64,000 bases of DNA from Paenibacillus sp. FSL H8-0537. Lineage in GTDB: Bacteria; Bacillota; Bacilli; Paenibacillales; Paenibacillaceae. The stretch is taken from assembly GCF_038051995.1 (NCBI RefSeq), contig NZ_CP150290.1, positions 5,699,001 through 5,763,000 on the forward strand, written 5' to 3'. A program made the position numbers and the translations under genes. This document shows positions 25,358 through 34,700 of the stretch, one piece after another (within the stretch, counting starts at the first letter, position 1; each line of letters starts with the position of its first letter). The notes beneath the pieces are model-generated. The model was not told where the DNA came from. It searched no databases and worked only from the letters and a program-made list of their open reading frames with translations.

Positions 25358-26596
25358 ATGTTCAACCGACTTCGTACCGTTAACAAAAATTATGCGCTGC
25401 AGCTCGCAGCTATTTTCATCGGTTTTATTGTGTTCGGTATTTCTGAAAATGTAAAAGGACCCGCGATTCCTCGGATCCAATACGATTTCACCCTCGATGA
25501 GCAGCAGCTTGGCTCCTTGCTCTCGCTAAACGCGCTCGGCTATATGCTTGCTTGCTCATTCACAGCCTTTCTAACGCGCAAGTTTGGCGTCAAGCTTGTC
25601 ACGCTGGTTGCTTTCGGCTCGATGGTTCTCTCAGGCGTCCTTATATTCTTTTCCAAAAGCTATACCTTTTTCGGAGCCTCCTATTTCCTCATGTATATCG
25701 GCAATGGCATGCTGGAAATTGCGCTTGCCGTCATTGGGGCACGCATCTTCGTGCGCAATGTCGGAACGATGATGAACTTATCCCATTTTTTCTATGGGCT
25801 CAGCTCGACCGTTGCCCCGATGATTGCTTCGGGCCTCATTACAGTAAGCGTCTACGGCCATATTCTGGATTGGCGCGGCATGTATCTCATCATGCTTTCG
25901 CTATGCCTCATTCCGATGATCCCGACGCTGCTCAGCAAATTTCCCGGCGATGATGCAGCGGATGGTCCACGCTCCGGCTTTCGGGAGCTAATGCGTGATC
26001 CGGCCTTGTGGCTGATCGCGCTCATTCTCACCTTCGGCGTCGTCGCAGAGCTTGCGGTAGGCGGCTGGCTCGTCAACTTTTTGGAGAAGGCTTACGCTTG
26101 GCAAAATGTATCCGCATCCGGCATGCTGTCCGCCTTCTTCCTCTGCTTCGCTGGCGCGCGGCTGCTGCTTGGCCCGCTTACGGACAAAATCGGCTTCAAC
26201 CTGTCGCTGCTGCTCTTCGCCGGCGTATCGTCGATCTGTACGTTTATCGCAGTGTGGGGCGGCGAATCACTGGCGTTTCTGTTCGCTGCTGCCGGAATCG
26301 GCATCGCTCCGATTTATCCGACCGTTATGGCCTTCATCGCGAGGCGCTACCCGCGCGGCAGCGAATCCGCCATTACCTTTACGGTCACGATCATGGGGAT
26401 CGGCAGCGTTATTTTCAACTATTTGATTGGCGCTGTTACCCAGCTGGTGAAAAATACGTACGGGGCCGAGACGCAAATTGGCTTGCTGCGCGGACTTCAA
26501 GCCGGCTACGGCTTCATCGGCCTCTGCCTGCTCTTATGCGCGATAACCGGCGTCATCCTCTACCGTTATTTAGCGGCGCGAAAAGAGCTCATCTAG
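25358..26596 (+). CDS. MFS transporter (12 membrane segments)
   Basis: A 412-residue major facilitator. Twelve hydrophobic segments are evident, starting with LQLAAIFIGFIVFGISENVK. The MFS loop 2-3 motif appears as FLTRKFGVKLVTLVAFGSMV and its second-half repeat as LLGPLTDKIGFNLSLLLFAG. It has the look of FucP/YfkF-type sugar or drug facilitators; the substrate is unknown. A TTG two codons earlier is possible, but the ATG at 25358 has AAAGGTGG nine bases upstream. It is monocistronic with its own promoter and terminator. Confidence 0.87.
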   Translation: MFNRLRTVNKNYALQLAAIFIGFIVFGISENVKGPAIPRIQYDFTLDEQQLGSLLSLNALGYMLACSFTAFLTRKFGVKLVTLVAFGSMVLSGVLIFFSKSYTFFGASYFLMYIGNGMLEIALAVIGARIFVRNVGTMMNLSHFFYGLSSTVAPMIASGLITVSVYGHILDWRGMYLIMLSLCLIPMIPTLLSKFPGDDAADGPRSGFRELMRDPALWLIALILTFGVVAELAVGGWLVNFLEKAYAWQNVSASGMLSAFFLCFAGARLLLGPLTDKIGFNLSLLLFAGVSSICTFIAVWGGESLAFLFAAAGIGIAPIYPTVMAFIARRYPRGSESAITFTVTIMGIGSVIFNYLIGAVTQLVKNTYGAETQIGLLRGLQAGYGFIGLCLLLCAITGVILYRYLAARKELI

Positions 26597-26660
26597 CAGC
26601 TTGTCCGCCTGCTTAAACCCTATTCAGCCTATTCTGCCAATAGATCCGATTTTAATTAAA

Positions 26661-26719
26661 CGGCCTGACCGATTCGTGGGGCGCAAGTCTGTGCTCCGTG
26701 GTTCAGTCAGGCCGCTTTT
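26661..26719 (+). terminator. Terminator of the MFS gene
   Basis: CGGCCTGAC pairs perfectly with GTCAGGCCG across a 36-base loop, followed by CTTTTCCTTT on the plus strand, 65 bp after the stop. Confidence 0.65.
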
Positions 26720-26866
26720 CCTTTATCCTTGAAAGCAGTCATAACATCCGGCGTAGACCGACATACAAAGTGATCTAAACTTCCCTATGAAACCAAGCTC
26801 TTGTGCATAAGCATCTTCAATGCATGATGGAAACAGAAACCACGTTGTATTTTTGAAGCGTCTATC
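26720..26866. other. Non-coding stretch between MFS terminator and SLH-gene terminator
   Basis: No convincing gene. On the minus strand a frame reads HFVCRSTPDVMTAFKDKGK without a start, which might be a transposase remnant, but it is too short to support. Composition becomes AT-rich here, marking the left edge of the accessory region that runs to the IS elements. Confidence 0.3.
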
Positions 26867-26902
26867 ATAAAAAAGACTACCTCCTTGGTTTAGGAAGTAG
26901 TC
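26867..26902 (-). terminator. Terminator downstream of the 809-aa SLH gene
   Basis: On the minus strand GACTACTTCC and GGAGGTAGTC form a stem (one mismatch) around an 8-base loop, followed by TTTTTT. It lies about 170 bp after the SLH gene stop. Confidence 0.7.
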
Positions 26903-27069
26903 GATGCTGTAGAAATTAGTTTTAATTCATAGAAATTACAGCTATCTTTGTGCTAAATTTCAACCTATACTCTCTCAGGATAATGATCTCTACAAACTGT
27001 TAATTTCCCAAAATGCGAGCAGCGTACAAAGTGTAGATTATGCTCGTGGAAAGGCTTTGTTCATTTAGC

Positions 27070-29484
27070 TTAAATTAGCTCAGACTTTTTAAGAAGCCGT
27101 TGTATCATGACTGCAGCCTCAGCTCGCGTAATGTACGCTTTAGGAGCAAGAAGGGCATTATTCTTGCCTATAATAATACCAGCTTGTACAGCGTCGGCTA
27201 TGCTCTCTCTTGCCCAATCCGAAACACCAGCCGCATCTTTGAATGAACTTATCCACTCTCCTACAGGTTGTGAAGATAGTTTCTCTTCCAGGCCTGTGAT
27301 TGTCATCGCCTTGACAATAATAGACATCGCCTGTTCTCGGGTAATCCGATCATTAGGACGGAAAGTCCCGTCTTCATAACCGCTAATTAATTGGTATTCA
27401 TAAGCTGCGTTAATTGCGCTGCTATACCACTCTGAATCTTTAACATCTGTGAATCGAGCTGCTCCATTCTCCAATTTCAATCCCAATCCACGAACAATAA
27501 ACTCCGTGAATTCAGCACGAGTAATGTTTTGATCGGGTTTAAAATTATCAATATCGACTCCTGTTATGACCATGCGAGAAGCCATATCATTCACCGTATC
27601 CTTGGCCCAATGCTTTTCCACATCCTTGAATATCATTGGATTCCATATAACCGTGTACATACTGTTAGTCAAACTGCTAATTTTTGCGTGGTATTTGTCT
27701 TCGATCTGAATAATTTGGGTGGGTACATGTCGAACGGTTCCGTCTGCCTCAATAACAACACCAGTTGTAATGTTATTTGGATCCACACTCTCTGGAATTG
27801 CGATTGTTCGTTCAACGTAGTTGTCAAACAGCGATAGATCGACGACTACATTGCCGTATACAGCCTTTACAGTAAAGTTAATTGTCGGTGTTACAATTTT
27901 AAATTTCCCATTCTTGGCTGCATTTTCAACTAATTTAATCATATCTGCTGTAGGTAGAGAAACTTCAACTTGGAAAGTAATATCTCGCAAATTAACCGAA
28001 CTTCCGATTTGGTCAGATATAAAATCCAAATCGATTTGATCAACAGGAAGCGTATAAGTCGCTTTATCCGTATGCAATGCTAGAATCACAAGATTGTCTA
28101 GCATGTGTTTGACCATCTGACCATTCAGATCAACTTTAATCTTATCTGCATTATCTGTTACTTGTATCGTGACTACTGCACCTTTACCTTCATCCGCGAT
28201 TTTCTCCTCATATTTAGCCTGATCGAGGATAACGGTTGTCACGGTTTGATTATCTATCTTAGTCCTAATAGCCTTGCCCAGATTCTCAACCTTGCCATTG
28301 ATTAGAACGTCGATACTCGTGTCCGAAATCTCAGGCATGGTCGAAGATGATGTTTGTCCATTATTATTACTCGATTGCACTGCATTCACTGTGAAGCTTA
28401 CTTGAAAGCTTTCGCTGATTCCATTATCCGCTGTCAAGGTCACGGTCTCTGTATATATACCTGCTGACAGTCCCGTCTTCGGTCGGATTTGAAGAACCGC
28501 TGAATTTACTCCAGCTCCTAATGTATCTGCTGGCAACGTGCCTGCCATGAACGCGCTGCCGCTATAGCTGATACCCAAATTCGTAATCGGCTCTGTCCCT
28601 ACCTTTGTGAGAATTAAGGGAAGAGAATCTGTGTAGAACCCGTATCCTACGTTTCGAGGATCGAATGTGTGGGTGCCGGTTACTGATAAGCTAAGCGTGG
28701 ATGGGACAGAATTCACTGTGAAGCTTACTTGAAAGCTTTCGCTGATTCCATTATCCGCTGTAAAGGTTACGGTCTCTGTATGTACACCTGCTGACAGTCC
28801 CGTCTTCGGTCGGATTTGAAGAACTGCTGAATTTACTCCAGCTCCTAATGTATCTGCTGGCAACGTGCCTGCCATGAATGCGCTGCCGCTATAGCTGATA
28901 CCTAAATTCGTAATCGGCTCTGTCCCTACCTTTGTGAGAATTAAGGGAAGAGAATCTGTGTAGAACCCGTATCCTACGTTTCGAGGATCGAACGTGTGGG
29001 TGCCAGTTACCGATAAGCTAAGCGTGGATGGGACAGAATTCACTGTGAAGCTTACTTGAAAGCTTTCGCTGATTCCATTATCCGCTGTCAAGGTTACGGT
29101 CTCTGTATGTACACCTGCTGACAGTCCCGTCTTCGGTCGGATTTGAAGAACTGCTGAATTTACTCCAGCTCCTAATGTATCTGCTGGCAACGTGCCTGCC
29201 ATGAATGCGCTGCCGCTATAGCTGATACCTAAATTCGTAATCGCCTCTGTCCCTACCTTTGTGAGAATTAAGGGAAGAGAATCTGTGTAGAACCCGTATC
29301 CTACGTTTCGAGGATCGAATGTGTGGGTGCCGGTTACTGATAAGCTAAGCGTGGATGGTGATGCAGCTTGTACAATGTGACCTTGAAAATTAAACAAAAC
29401 TGTTACCAGTGTTAAGAAAATAGCCAGTGCTCTTTTCAAAATCCTGATCGACAATATTCGGTTTATTGCTTCCCGTCCCTGCAA
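27070..29484 (-). CDS. SLH-anchored surface protein with three near-identical repeats
   Basis: An ~804-residue exported protein. Residues 10-42 contain a signal peptide (LKRALAIFLTLVTVLFNFQG, cleavage near QAA-SP). Three tandem 109-residue Ig-like beta repeats follow, each opening PSTLSLSVTGTHTFDPRNVG and ending SESFQVSFTVN. A Ser/Asn linker and a ~220-residue beta/alpha region follow, then three C-terminal SLH domains (about the last 180 residues: FKDVEKHWAKDTVNDMASRM, FTDVKDSEWYSSAINAAYEY, FKDAAGVSDWARESIADAVQ) that bind pyruvylated cell-wall polymer. A TTG at 29484 with GGGGGGA six bases upstream is the likely start; another TTG five codons earlier lacks a site. Confidence 0.88.
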   Translation of the reverse strand: MQGREAINRILSIRILKRALAIFLTLVTVLFNFQGHIVQAASPSTLSLSVTGTHTFDPRNVGYGFYTDSLPLILTKVGTEAITNLGISYSGSAFMAGTLPADTLGAGVNSAVLQIRPKTGLSAGVHTETVTLTADNGISESFQVSFTVNSVPSTLSLSVTGTHTFDPRNVGYGFYTDSLPLILTKVGTEPITNLGISYSGSAFMAGTLPADTLGAGVNSAVLQIRPKTGLSAGVHTETVTFTADNGISESFQVSFTVNSVPSTLSLSVTGTHTFDPRNVGYGFYTDSLPLILTKVGTEPITNLGISYSGSAFMAGTLPADTLGAGVNSAVLQIRPKTGLSAGIYTETVTLTADNGISESFQVSFTVNAVQSSNNNGQTSSSTMPEISDTSIDVLINGKVENLGKAIRTKIDNQTVTTVILDQAKYEEKIADEGKGAVVTIQVTDNADKIKVDLNGQMVKHMLDNLVILALHTDKATYTLPVDQIDLDFISDQIGSSVNLRDITFQVEVSLPTADMIKLVENAAKNGKFKIVTPTINFTVKAVYGNVVVDLSLFDNYVERTIAIPESVDPNNITTGVVIEADGTVRHVPTQIIQIEDKYHAKISSLTNSMYTVIWNPMIFKDVEKHWAKDTVNDMASRMVITGVDIDNFKPDQNITRAEFTEFIVRGLGLKLENGAARFTDVKDSEWYSSAINAAYEYQLISGYEDGTFRPNDRITREQAMSIIVKAMTITGLEEKLSSQPVGEWISSFKDAAGVSDWARESIADAVQAGIIIGKNNALLAPKAYITRAEAAVMIQRLLKKSELI
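28378..29358 (-). repeat. Three 327-bp tandem repeats inside the SLH gene
   Basis: Three in-frame copies of 109 codons are almost identical at DNA level. Differences are few, for example VTLT versus VTFT and TEAIT versus TEPIT. This points to recent duplication or continuing gene conversion. Confidence 0.9.
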
Positions 29485-29917
29485 AATAAATCCCCCCAAG
29501 TCATATATAGAAATATAGTATTAATATTCGTCATAATCCAACAAATTCCTTGATAAAAATTGTGCATTTTGTAATTTCCCCAAAAATTTTTATAATACAT
29601 AGCTGCGCTTCGAGCTGTATTGGCTTTCTTGTTAAAGACGATAGTTGCGAGTATGATGTTAGTTTTTCTATCCGAACCCCCTTAAAAATCAGTCCTATAT
29701 TTCCAAGTCAATATGATGTGTTTGCAGTGTTCGTGGTCAAAATGTGACCATGGAATTATTCAAGCATATGTTTCCTATGCGGGAACAACTCGATAGGTCA
29801 CTCGATCACACAATTGAATCTGTGCATCAAACGAAAAAAAATGATATTATGTATGGTGGGTAAAGGACTTTGCTATCGCTTATTTGGTTTTTATATGATG
29901 CAACAAGAGGAGATAAT
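29485..29917. promoter_or_regulatory. Divergent intergenic region with a candidate SLH-gene promoter
   Basis: On the minus strand TTGGAT (29536-29541) and TATATT (29512-29517) with an 18-bp spacer form a plausible promoter for the SLH gene. On the plus side, before the Dus gene, I found only AT-rich sequence and no well-spaced hexamer pair. Confidence 0.4.
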
Positions 29918-30895
29918 ATGAGTAACGAACAAAATTTTTGGCTAGACTTACCAAAGCCATTTTTTATATTAGCGCCAATGGAAGATGTCACAGATGTTGT
30001 ATTTCGTCACGTCGTTAGTGAAGCTGCAAAACCCGACGTATTTTTCACAGAATTCACAAATACAGAAAGTTATTGTCACCCTGTAGGAAAAGACAGTGTC
30101 CGTGGTCGATTAACGTTTACAGAAGATGAGCAACCGATTGTCGCTCATATTTGGGGCAATAAACCTGCATTTTTTGAACAGATGAGTATGGATATGAAAA
30201 AACTTGGTTTTCGTGGTATTGATTTAAACATGGGCTGCCCCGTACAAAACGTCGCCTCCAATGGGAAAGGCGCGGGATTAATACAGCATCCTGAAGTTGC
30301 AGCAGAAATTATTCAAGCCGCAAAAGCAGGTGGATTGCCGGTTAGTGTTAAAACAAGATTGGGTTACCACGCTATTGACGAGTGGCGCGATTGGTTAGGA
30401 CATATATTGAAGCAAGATATTGCGAATCTTTCCATTCACCTTCGTACCAAAAAAGAGATGAGTAAAGTAGCTGCGCACTGGGAACTAATCCCTGAAATAA
30501 AAAAATTACGCGATGAAATGGCTCCAAATACGTTGTTAACGATTAATGGAGATATTCCTGACCGCGCAACCGGATTAAAATTAGTAGAACAATACGGCGT
30601 CGATGGCGTCATGATAGGCCGCGGCATTTTCACCAATCCATTCGCTTTTGAAAAAGAACCTAAAGAGCATAGCGCGAAGGATTTTCTCCATTTACTTCTT
30701 TTACAGTTGGATCTTCACGATAAATATTCAAAAGAAATTCTGCCGCGTTCATTTAAACCGCTTCTTCGCTTTTTCAAAATCTATGTTCGTGGATTTAGAG
30801 GCGCAGGCGAACTAAGAAACCAATTAATGGATACCACATCAACAGATGAAGTACGTCGTTTAGTAAAAGCGGTTTTAGAGCAAGAATTAGATTGA
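29918..30895 (+). CDS. tRNA-dihydrouridine synthase
   Basis: A 325-residue flavin-dependent Dus enzyme that reduces uridine in tRNA D-loops. Signatures: [16 protein letters not shown], the catalytic-Cys motif [48 protein letters not shown] and the FMN phosphate site [13 protein letters not shown]. Start 29918 is backed by AGAGGAG; the longer frame has no site. The gene is clearly AT-richer in codon choice than the neighbours outside the 27-43 kb region, with Lys codons mostly AAA, and it lies between surface-protein genes, so it was probably acquired and may be a second copy beside a core dus gene. Confidence 0.92.
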   Translation: MSNEQNFWLDLPKPFFILAPMEDVTDVVFRHVVSEAAKPDVFFTEFTNTESYCHPVGKDSVRGRLTFTEDEQPIVAHIWGNKPAFFEQMSMDMKKLGFRGIDLNMGCPVQNVASNGKGAGLIQHPEVAAEIIQAAKAGGLPVSVKTRLGYHAIDEWRDWLGHILKQDIANLSIHLRTKKEMSKVAAHWELIPEIKKLRDEMAPNTLLTINGDIPDRATGLKLVEQYGVDGVMIGRGIFTNPFAFEKEPKEHSAKDFLHLLLLQLDLHDKYSKEILPRSFKPLLRFFKIYVRGFRGAGELRNQLMDTTSTDEVRRLVKAVLEQELD

Positions 30896-30903
30896 AAGAT
30901 TAA

Positions 30904-30964
30904 AAATAAGAGACCTCTCAAGAGTTCAATGAACTTAGGGAAGGTCTCTTATTTTGGATTGCCC
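30904..30964. terminator. Terminator of the Dus gene
   Basis: A perfect 13-bp inverted repeat (AAATAAGAGACCT / AGGTCTCTTATTT) with a 35-base loop begins eight bases after the stop codon. Confidence 0.75.
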
Positions 30965-31033
30965 ACATTGCGGTGGCCCCGAGATAGCGCCGTTATTTTT
31001 TAAAGATTCTTTTAATATCAAAAAGCTACATAT

Positions 31034-31063
31034 AAAAAAAGAGCTCAAATGCGAGCTCTTTTT
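31034..31063. terminator. Bidirectional terminator hairpin
   Basis: AAAAAGAGCTC and GAGCTCTTTTT enclose a 6-base loop, with A/T runs on both sides, between the Dus gene and the convergent 31089 frame. Confidence 0.75.
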
Positions 31064-31088
31064 ATCTCATTGAACGATGTGGTGGTAT

Positions 31089-31401
31089 TTAAAGATCACT
31101 GGTCCGTTCACAGTTCATTCCTGGAATGTAGACCCTATCCCAGGAACCGCCCTTTTCATGGGTTTTATTAACTAGATCAACAGCCGAATAATCTTCAAAC
31201 TTTACCAATACTTCTAAGATAAAATCCATAACTCTTATCCCACTTTCACTGGACAACACTTTCAGCATGGGAGCAGTTCCTGTCAGACCATTTGGCATAT
31301 AGCATACTTCTCTTTCCATGTCAGCAATTTCGGTAGATCCATATTGCCGGTAACTTTGAAATATTTCTTCAACGACTGAATCCCATTGTTCAGAATCCGT
31401 G
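31089..31401 (-). pseudogene. Panacea/DUF4065-like C-terminal fragment
   Basis: An open frame from about 31401 to a stop at 31089 that lacks a credible start in its first 27 codons. An internal ATG at 31319 gives 76 residues without a clear ribosome site. The C-terminal part (VLVKFEDYSAVDLVNKTHEK, then GSWDRVYIPG) resembles the end of Panacea (DUF4065, SocA-like) antitoxin domains, which carry a conserved LxxxTHxxGxPW motif. It probably is the 3' part of a gene broken by a frameshift near 31405. The family link rests on one motif. Confidence 0.4.
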
Positions 31402-31402
31402 A

Positions 31403-31687
31403 TTAATTTATGAATTCCGAATAGAAGAACATTTCACTCGCCCCTTTAATTTCACTAAGCCTTGATTCAGCATAAATCTGCAGCCATGATATGTAAGCAC
31501 GTTTAGCCTTATGCTCGCTATGAGATTGTTCGTTCGCAGAAGAATCATTACTATCCCATATCTGTAACTCCCACGGGAAAGTAAAATTGCTGCCATAAAT
31601 GTAAATATGGGTTCCATTGTATGAACCCTTACAAGAGTTTTTACACATTAATTTGTATCCTGAATCTGAGCGAAGCTGTTCACACAT
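31403..31687 (-). CDS. Hypothetical protein, possibly the 5' part of a frameshifted gene (94 aa)
   Basis: A 94-residue frame starting MCEQLRSDSGYKLMCKNSCK, with aromatic-rich middle (YIYGSNFTFPWELQIWD) and a charged helical end. No good ribosome site precedes the ATG. Its stop lies at 31403, right where the next minus-strand frame (to 31089) becomes open in another register, so the two may be one gene split by an indel. Not recognised. Confidence 0.35.
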   Translation of the reverse strand: MCEQLRSDSGYKLMCKNSCKGSYNGTHIYIYGSNFTFPWELQIWDSNDSSANEQSHSEHKAKRAYISWLQIYAESRLSEIKGASEMFFYSEFIN

Positions 31688-31710
31688 CTCATTCTTGAAT
31701 CGACTAACAG

Positions 31711-31743
31711 AAAAGCAGCCTATTCCGGTGGGAATAGACTGCC
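31711..31743 (-). terminator. Terminator of the 2484-aa SLH gene
   Basis: On the minus strand GCAGTCTATTCC / GGAATAGGCTGC form a 12-bp stem (one G-T pair) with a 4-base loop, followed by TTTTCTG, 16 bp after the stop codon. Confidence 0.85.
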
Positions 31744-31758
31744 CTGTACGATCTAAGA

Positions 31759-34700
31759 TTACGGAGAGACCAGATCCAAGCTTGGCTCATACTTCTTCAC
31801 GAACGTTTTAACTTCTCCTTGATTAGTGATTTCCTGATACATCACATAGATATTGTCTTGGCTATCTATAATAAGCTGTAAATAGTCTGGCATATCCCCA
31901 GAGATAGCAACTTCGCCCACAGGATGCCAACTGCCGTCGTATTTCATCACGGTCAGCCTGTTGCCGTTGGCTACATCATTATAGGCAATATACAGCGTAC
32001 CTTTGCTATCAACTACCATAGGTATGCCCAATCCTCTACTCGATGTCTGTAAAGGATGGCTTATGCCTACAGGTTCCCAGTCAGGTATTGTATATTGTGT
32101 CAATCCAATTACATTGTTACCACTATAAGCGAAATAAAGCTCATTGTTCAAGCCAAATGCTATTGATGAACTTCCACCCCGTAAATCTCCAGATGAGTTA
32201 TCATTGATGGCATCCTTCCAAGAGCCATCCTCATACTTCAACACCGTTTTTTCAGAAGTCCTAAAAAATAAATACGGGGTATTGTTTTTATCGAATGTGA
32301 TATCTGGAGAATAGTAAGCACCTTTCGATAGATCTATACCACCACTAACGCTCACCCAATTTGTACCGTCATATTTCACCACCCCTTGAAGTCGATCTTC
32401 ATAGCCGGCAGAAGAATATACGACATACGGATTGTTAGCACCGTCGAACGATATCTTTGGATTCTTCTTATTGACAAGCCCATTAGTAGGCGAGCCTATA
32501 GTATCCCATTTGAATCCATCATATTTTCTCACAACGGTATAATAATCAACGTAAAACCCATCATTAAGTGAATAAGTAATGTAAAGTGTGTCATTGCTGT
32601 CTATACCGATATCTACACCATAAACAGTTACATTGCTGCCACCACTATTGCCAATCTCTATCCATTCACCATTCTCGTACTTCTTCACGATGACAGAGCT
32701 TCCCTGCGCAAATGCTGCAAAAAGATTGCCTTGGCTATCTATTGCGTATTGTGGAGAGTATTCTTCTGTTGGGCTACCTATAGCTTGCCATGGTGACGGC
32801 ACCCACTTTGCGTATAGCGTGATGTCTGCTGTCACTGGTGTCTCGAAGTCGTAAGGACTCGTCAAACTGCTATCGCTATACCAGCCGGCGAGCACATAAC
32901 CTTCCAATCTCGGTGTATAATATACACCTGTAGGCTTCGAAACTTTGCCGCCAGTTGGCACTCTCCCCCCTCCTATACTCGATCCACCGTTACTGTCGAA
33001 AGTGAACGTGTAAGAACCAGTTATCCACTTCGCATACAACGTGATAGGACTCGTCACCGGTGTCTTGAAGTCATATACTTCAGTCAGATCGGCGTCGATG
33101 TACCAGCCCTCGAATGCATAAGAATCTTTATTTGAATTTGGGATCGTAGCCGATTCACCATGTATAACAGACTGATTAGCTACTGCCGAACCACCGTTCG
33201 TTTCGAAGCTCACCGTATAGTTGACCGTCCACTTCGCATACAACGTAATATCGTTATACACATATGATGTTTTGAAATTATAAAGCTCCGTCAACGCAGG
33301 ATCAATATACCAACCTCCGAACACATAACCGTCCCTCCCAGGATTGCTAGGTATATTTATTTTGTTGCCGTATATCACTTCAACACTATTAATATGCCCT
33401 CCGCCATTGTTATTAAAGCTCACCGTATAGGAATTTATCGTCCATTTGGCGTACAAGCTTATATTTCTCACCACAGGATCCGTGAAATTATAGGCTTTCG
33501 TTAGGGCGCTATCACTGAACCAACCAGCAAACGTATGACCCTCCCGTGTAAACCCTTCAGGTACTATAGCCATCTCTCCCGCTCCTACAGTCTGGCTAGA
33601 TACTGGTGTACCGCCCCTCTCGTTGAAAACTACTGTATAACTGCGTCTAGACCAACTCGCATACAACGTAAGTTCACCCGTTTCCACCCGTGTCGAGAAG
33701 ATGTAGGCTTTCGTTAGGGCGCTATCACTGAACCAACCAACGAACGAATAGCCTTCCCGTGTTGGGCTTGTAGGTACTCTAACAATTGATCCTTTTTGCA
33801 CCGTTTGTCCAGGCACTGATGTGCCGCCATTACTGTCGAAGGTCACCGTTAAACTATCTTGCTGTTTCTTAATCCATTTCGCATACAAAGTAATATCATC
33901 TGTTACGATCGCTGTCTTAAAGTTGTAGGCGCTCGTTAGAGCATTATCACTGTACCAACCGTCAAACACATAACCTTCCTGCGTTGGATTTTCAGGTGCC
34001 ATAACCACGGCTCCTTCTTCTACAGTTTGGTTAGGCAATGATGTGCCGCCATTACTGTCAAAGCTTACCGTGTAACTTTTCAGCTGTTTCTTATTCCATT
34101 TTGCGTACAACGTCATATCACCGGTTACCACCGCTGTCGTAAAATCGTAGCCGTTCGTTAGAGCGTTATCTCTATACCAACCAGCGAACTCATAACCTTC
34201 CCGCGTCGGGTCTGTAGGTATGCTAACCACAGCTCCCTTTTTTACCGTCTGGTCAGGCACCGATGTACCGCCACTACTGTCGAAACTTACCGTATAACTA
34301 AGTTCATTCCATTTTGCATACAACGTAAAATTACCTGATACCACCGCTGTCGCAAAATCATACGCATTCGTAAGGGTTATGTCTCTGTACCAACCACCGA
34401 ACACATAATCTTCCCGCGTCGGTGCAGTAGGTATAATCACCTTATCGCCATAGCCCAATGTCTGATCCGCAACCTCCTGTGAAGCACCGTTAACATTGAA
34501 GCTTACCGTATAGTTGTTACCCGTCCATTGTGCGGTAAATTCAACATTCTGATTGGGCATCGTTTGTGGTGGTGCAGGCAACCATCCTGCGAATGTATAT
34601 CCCTGCCTAATTGGAGTACCTAAACGTAGCGACGTAGTCGCCCCATATGGTACGTCAATTTCACTAGTATCCATGCCAGCGCCATTGTAATTAATCTTCA

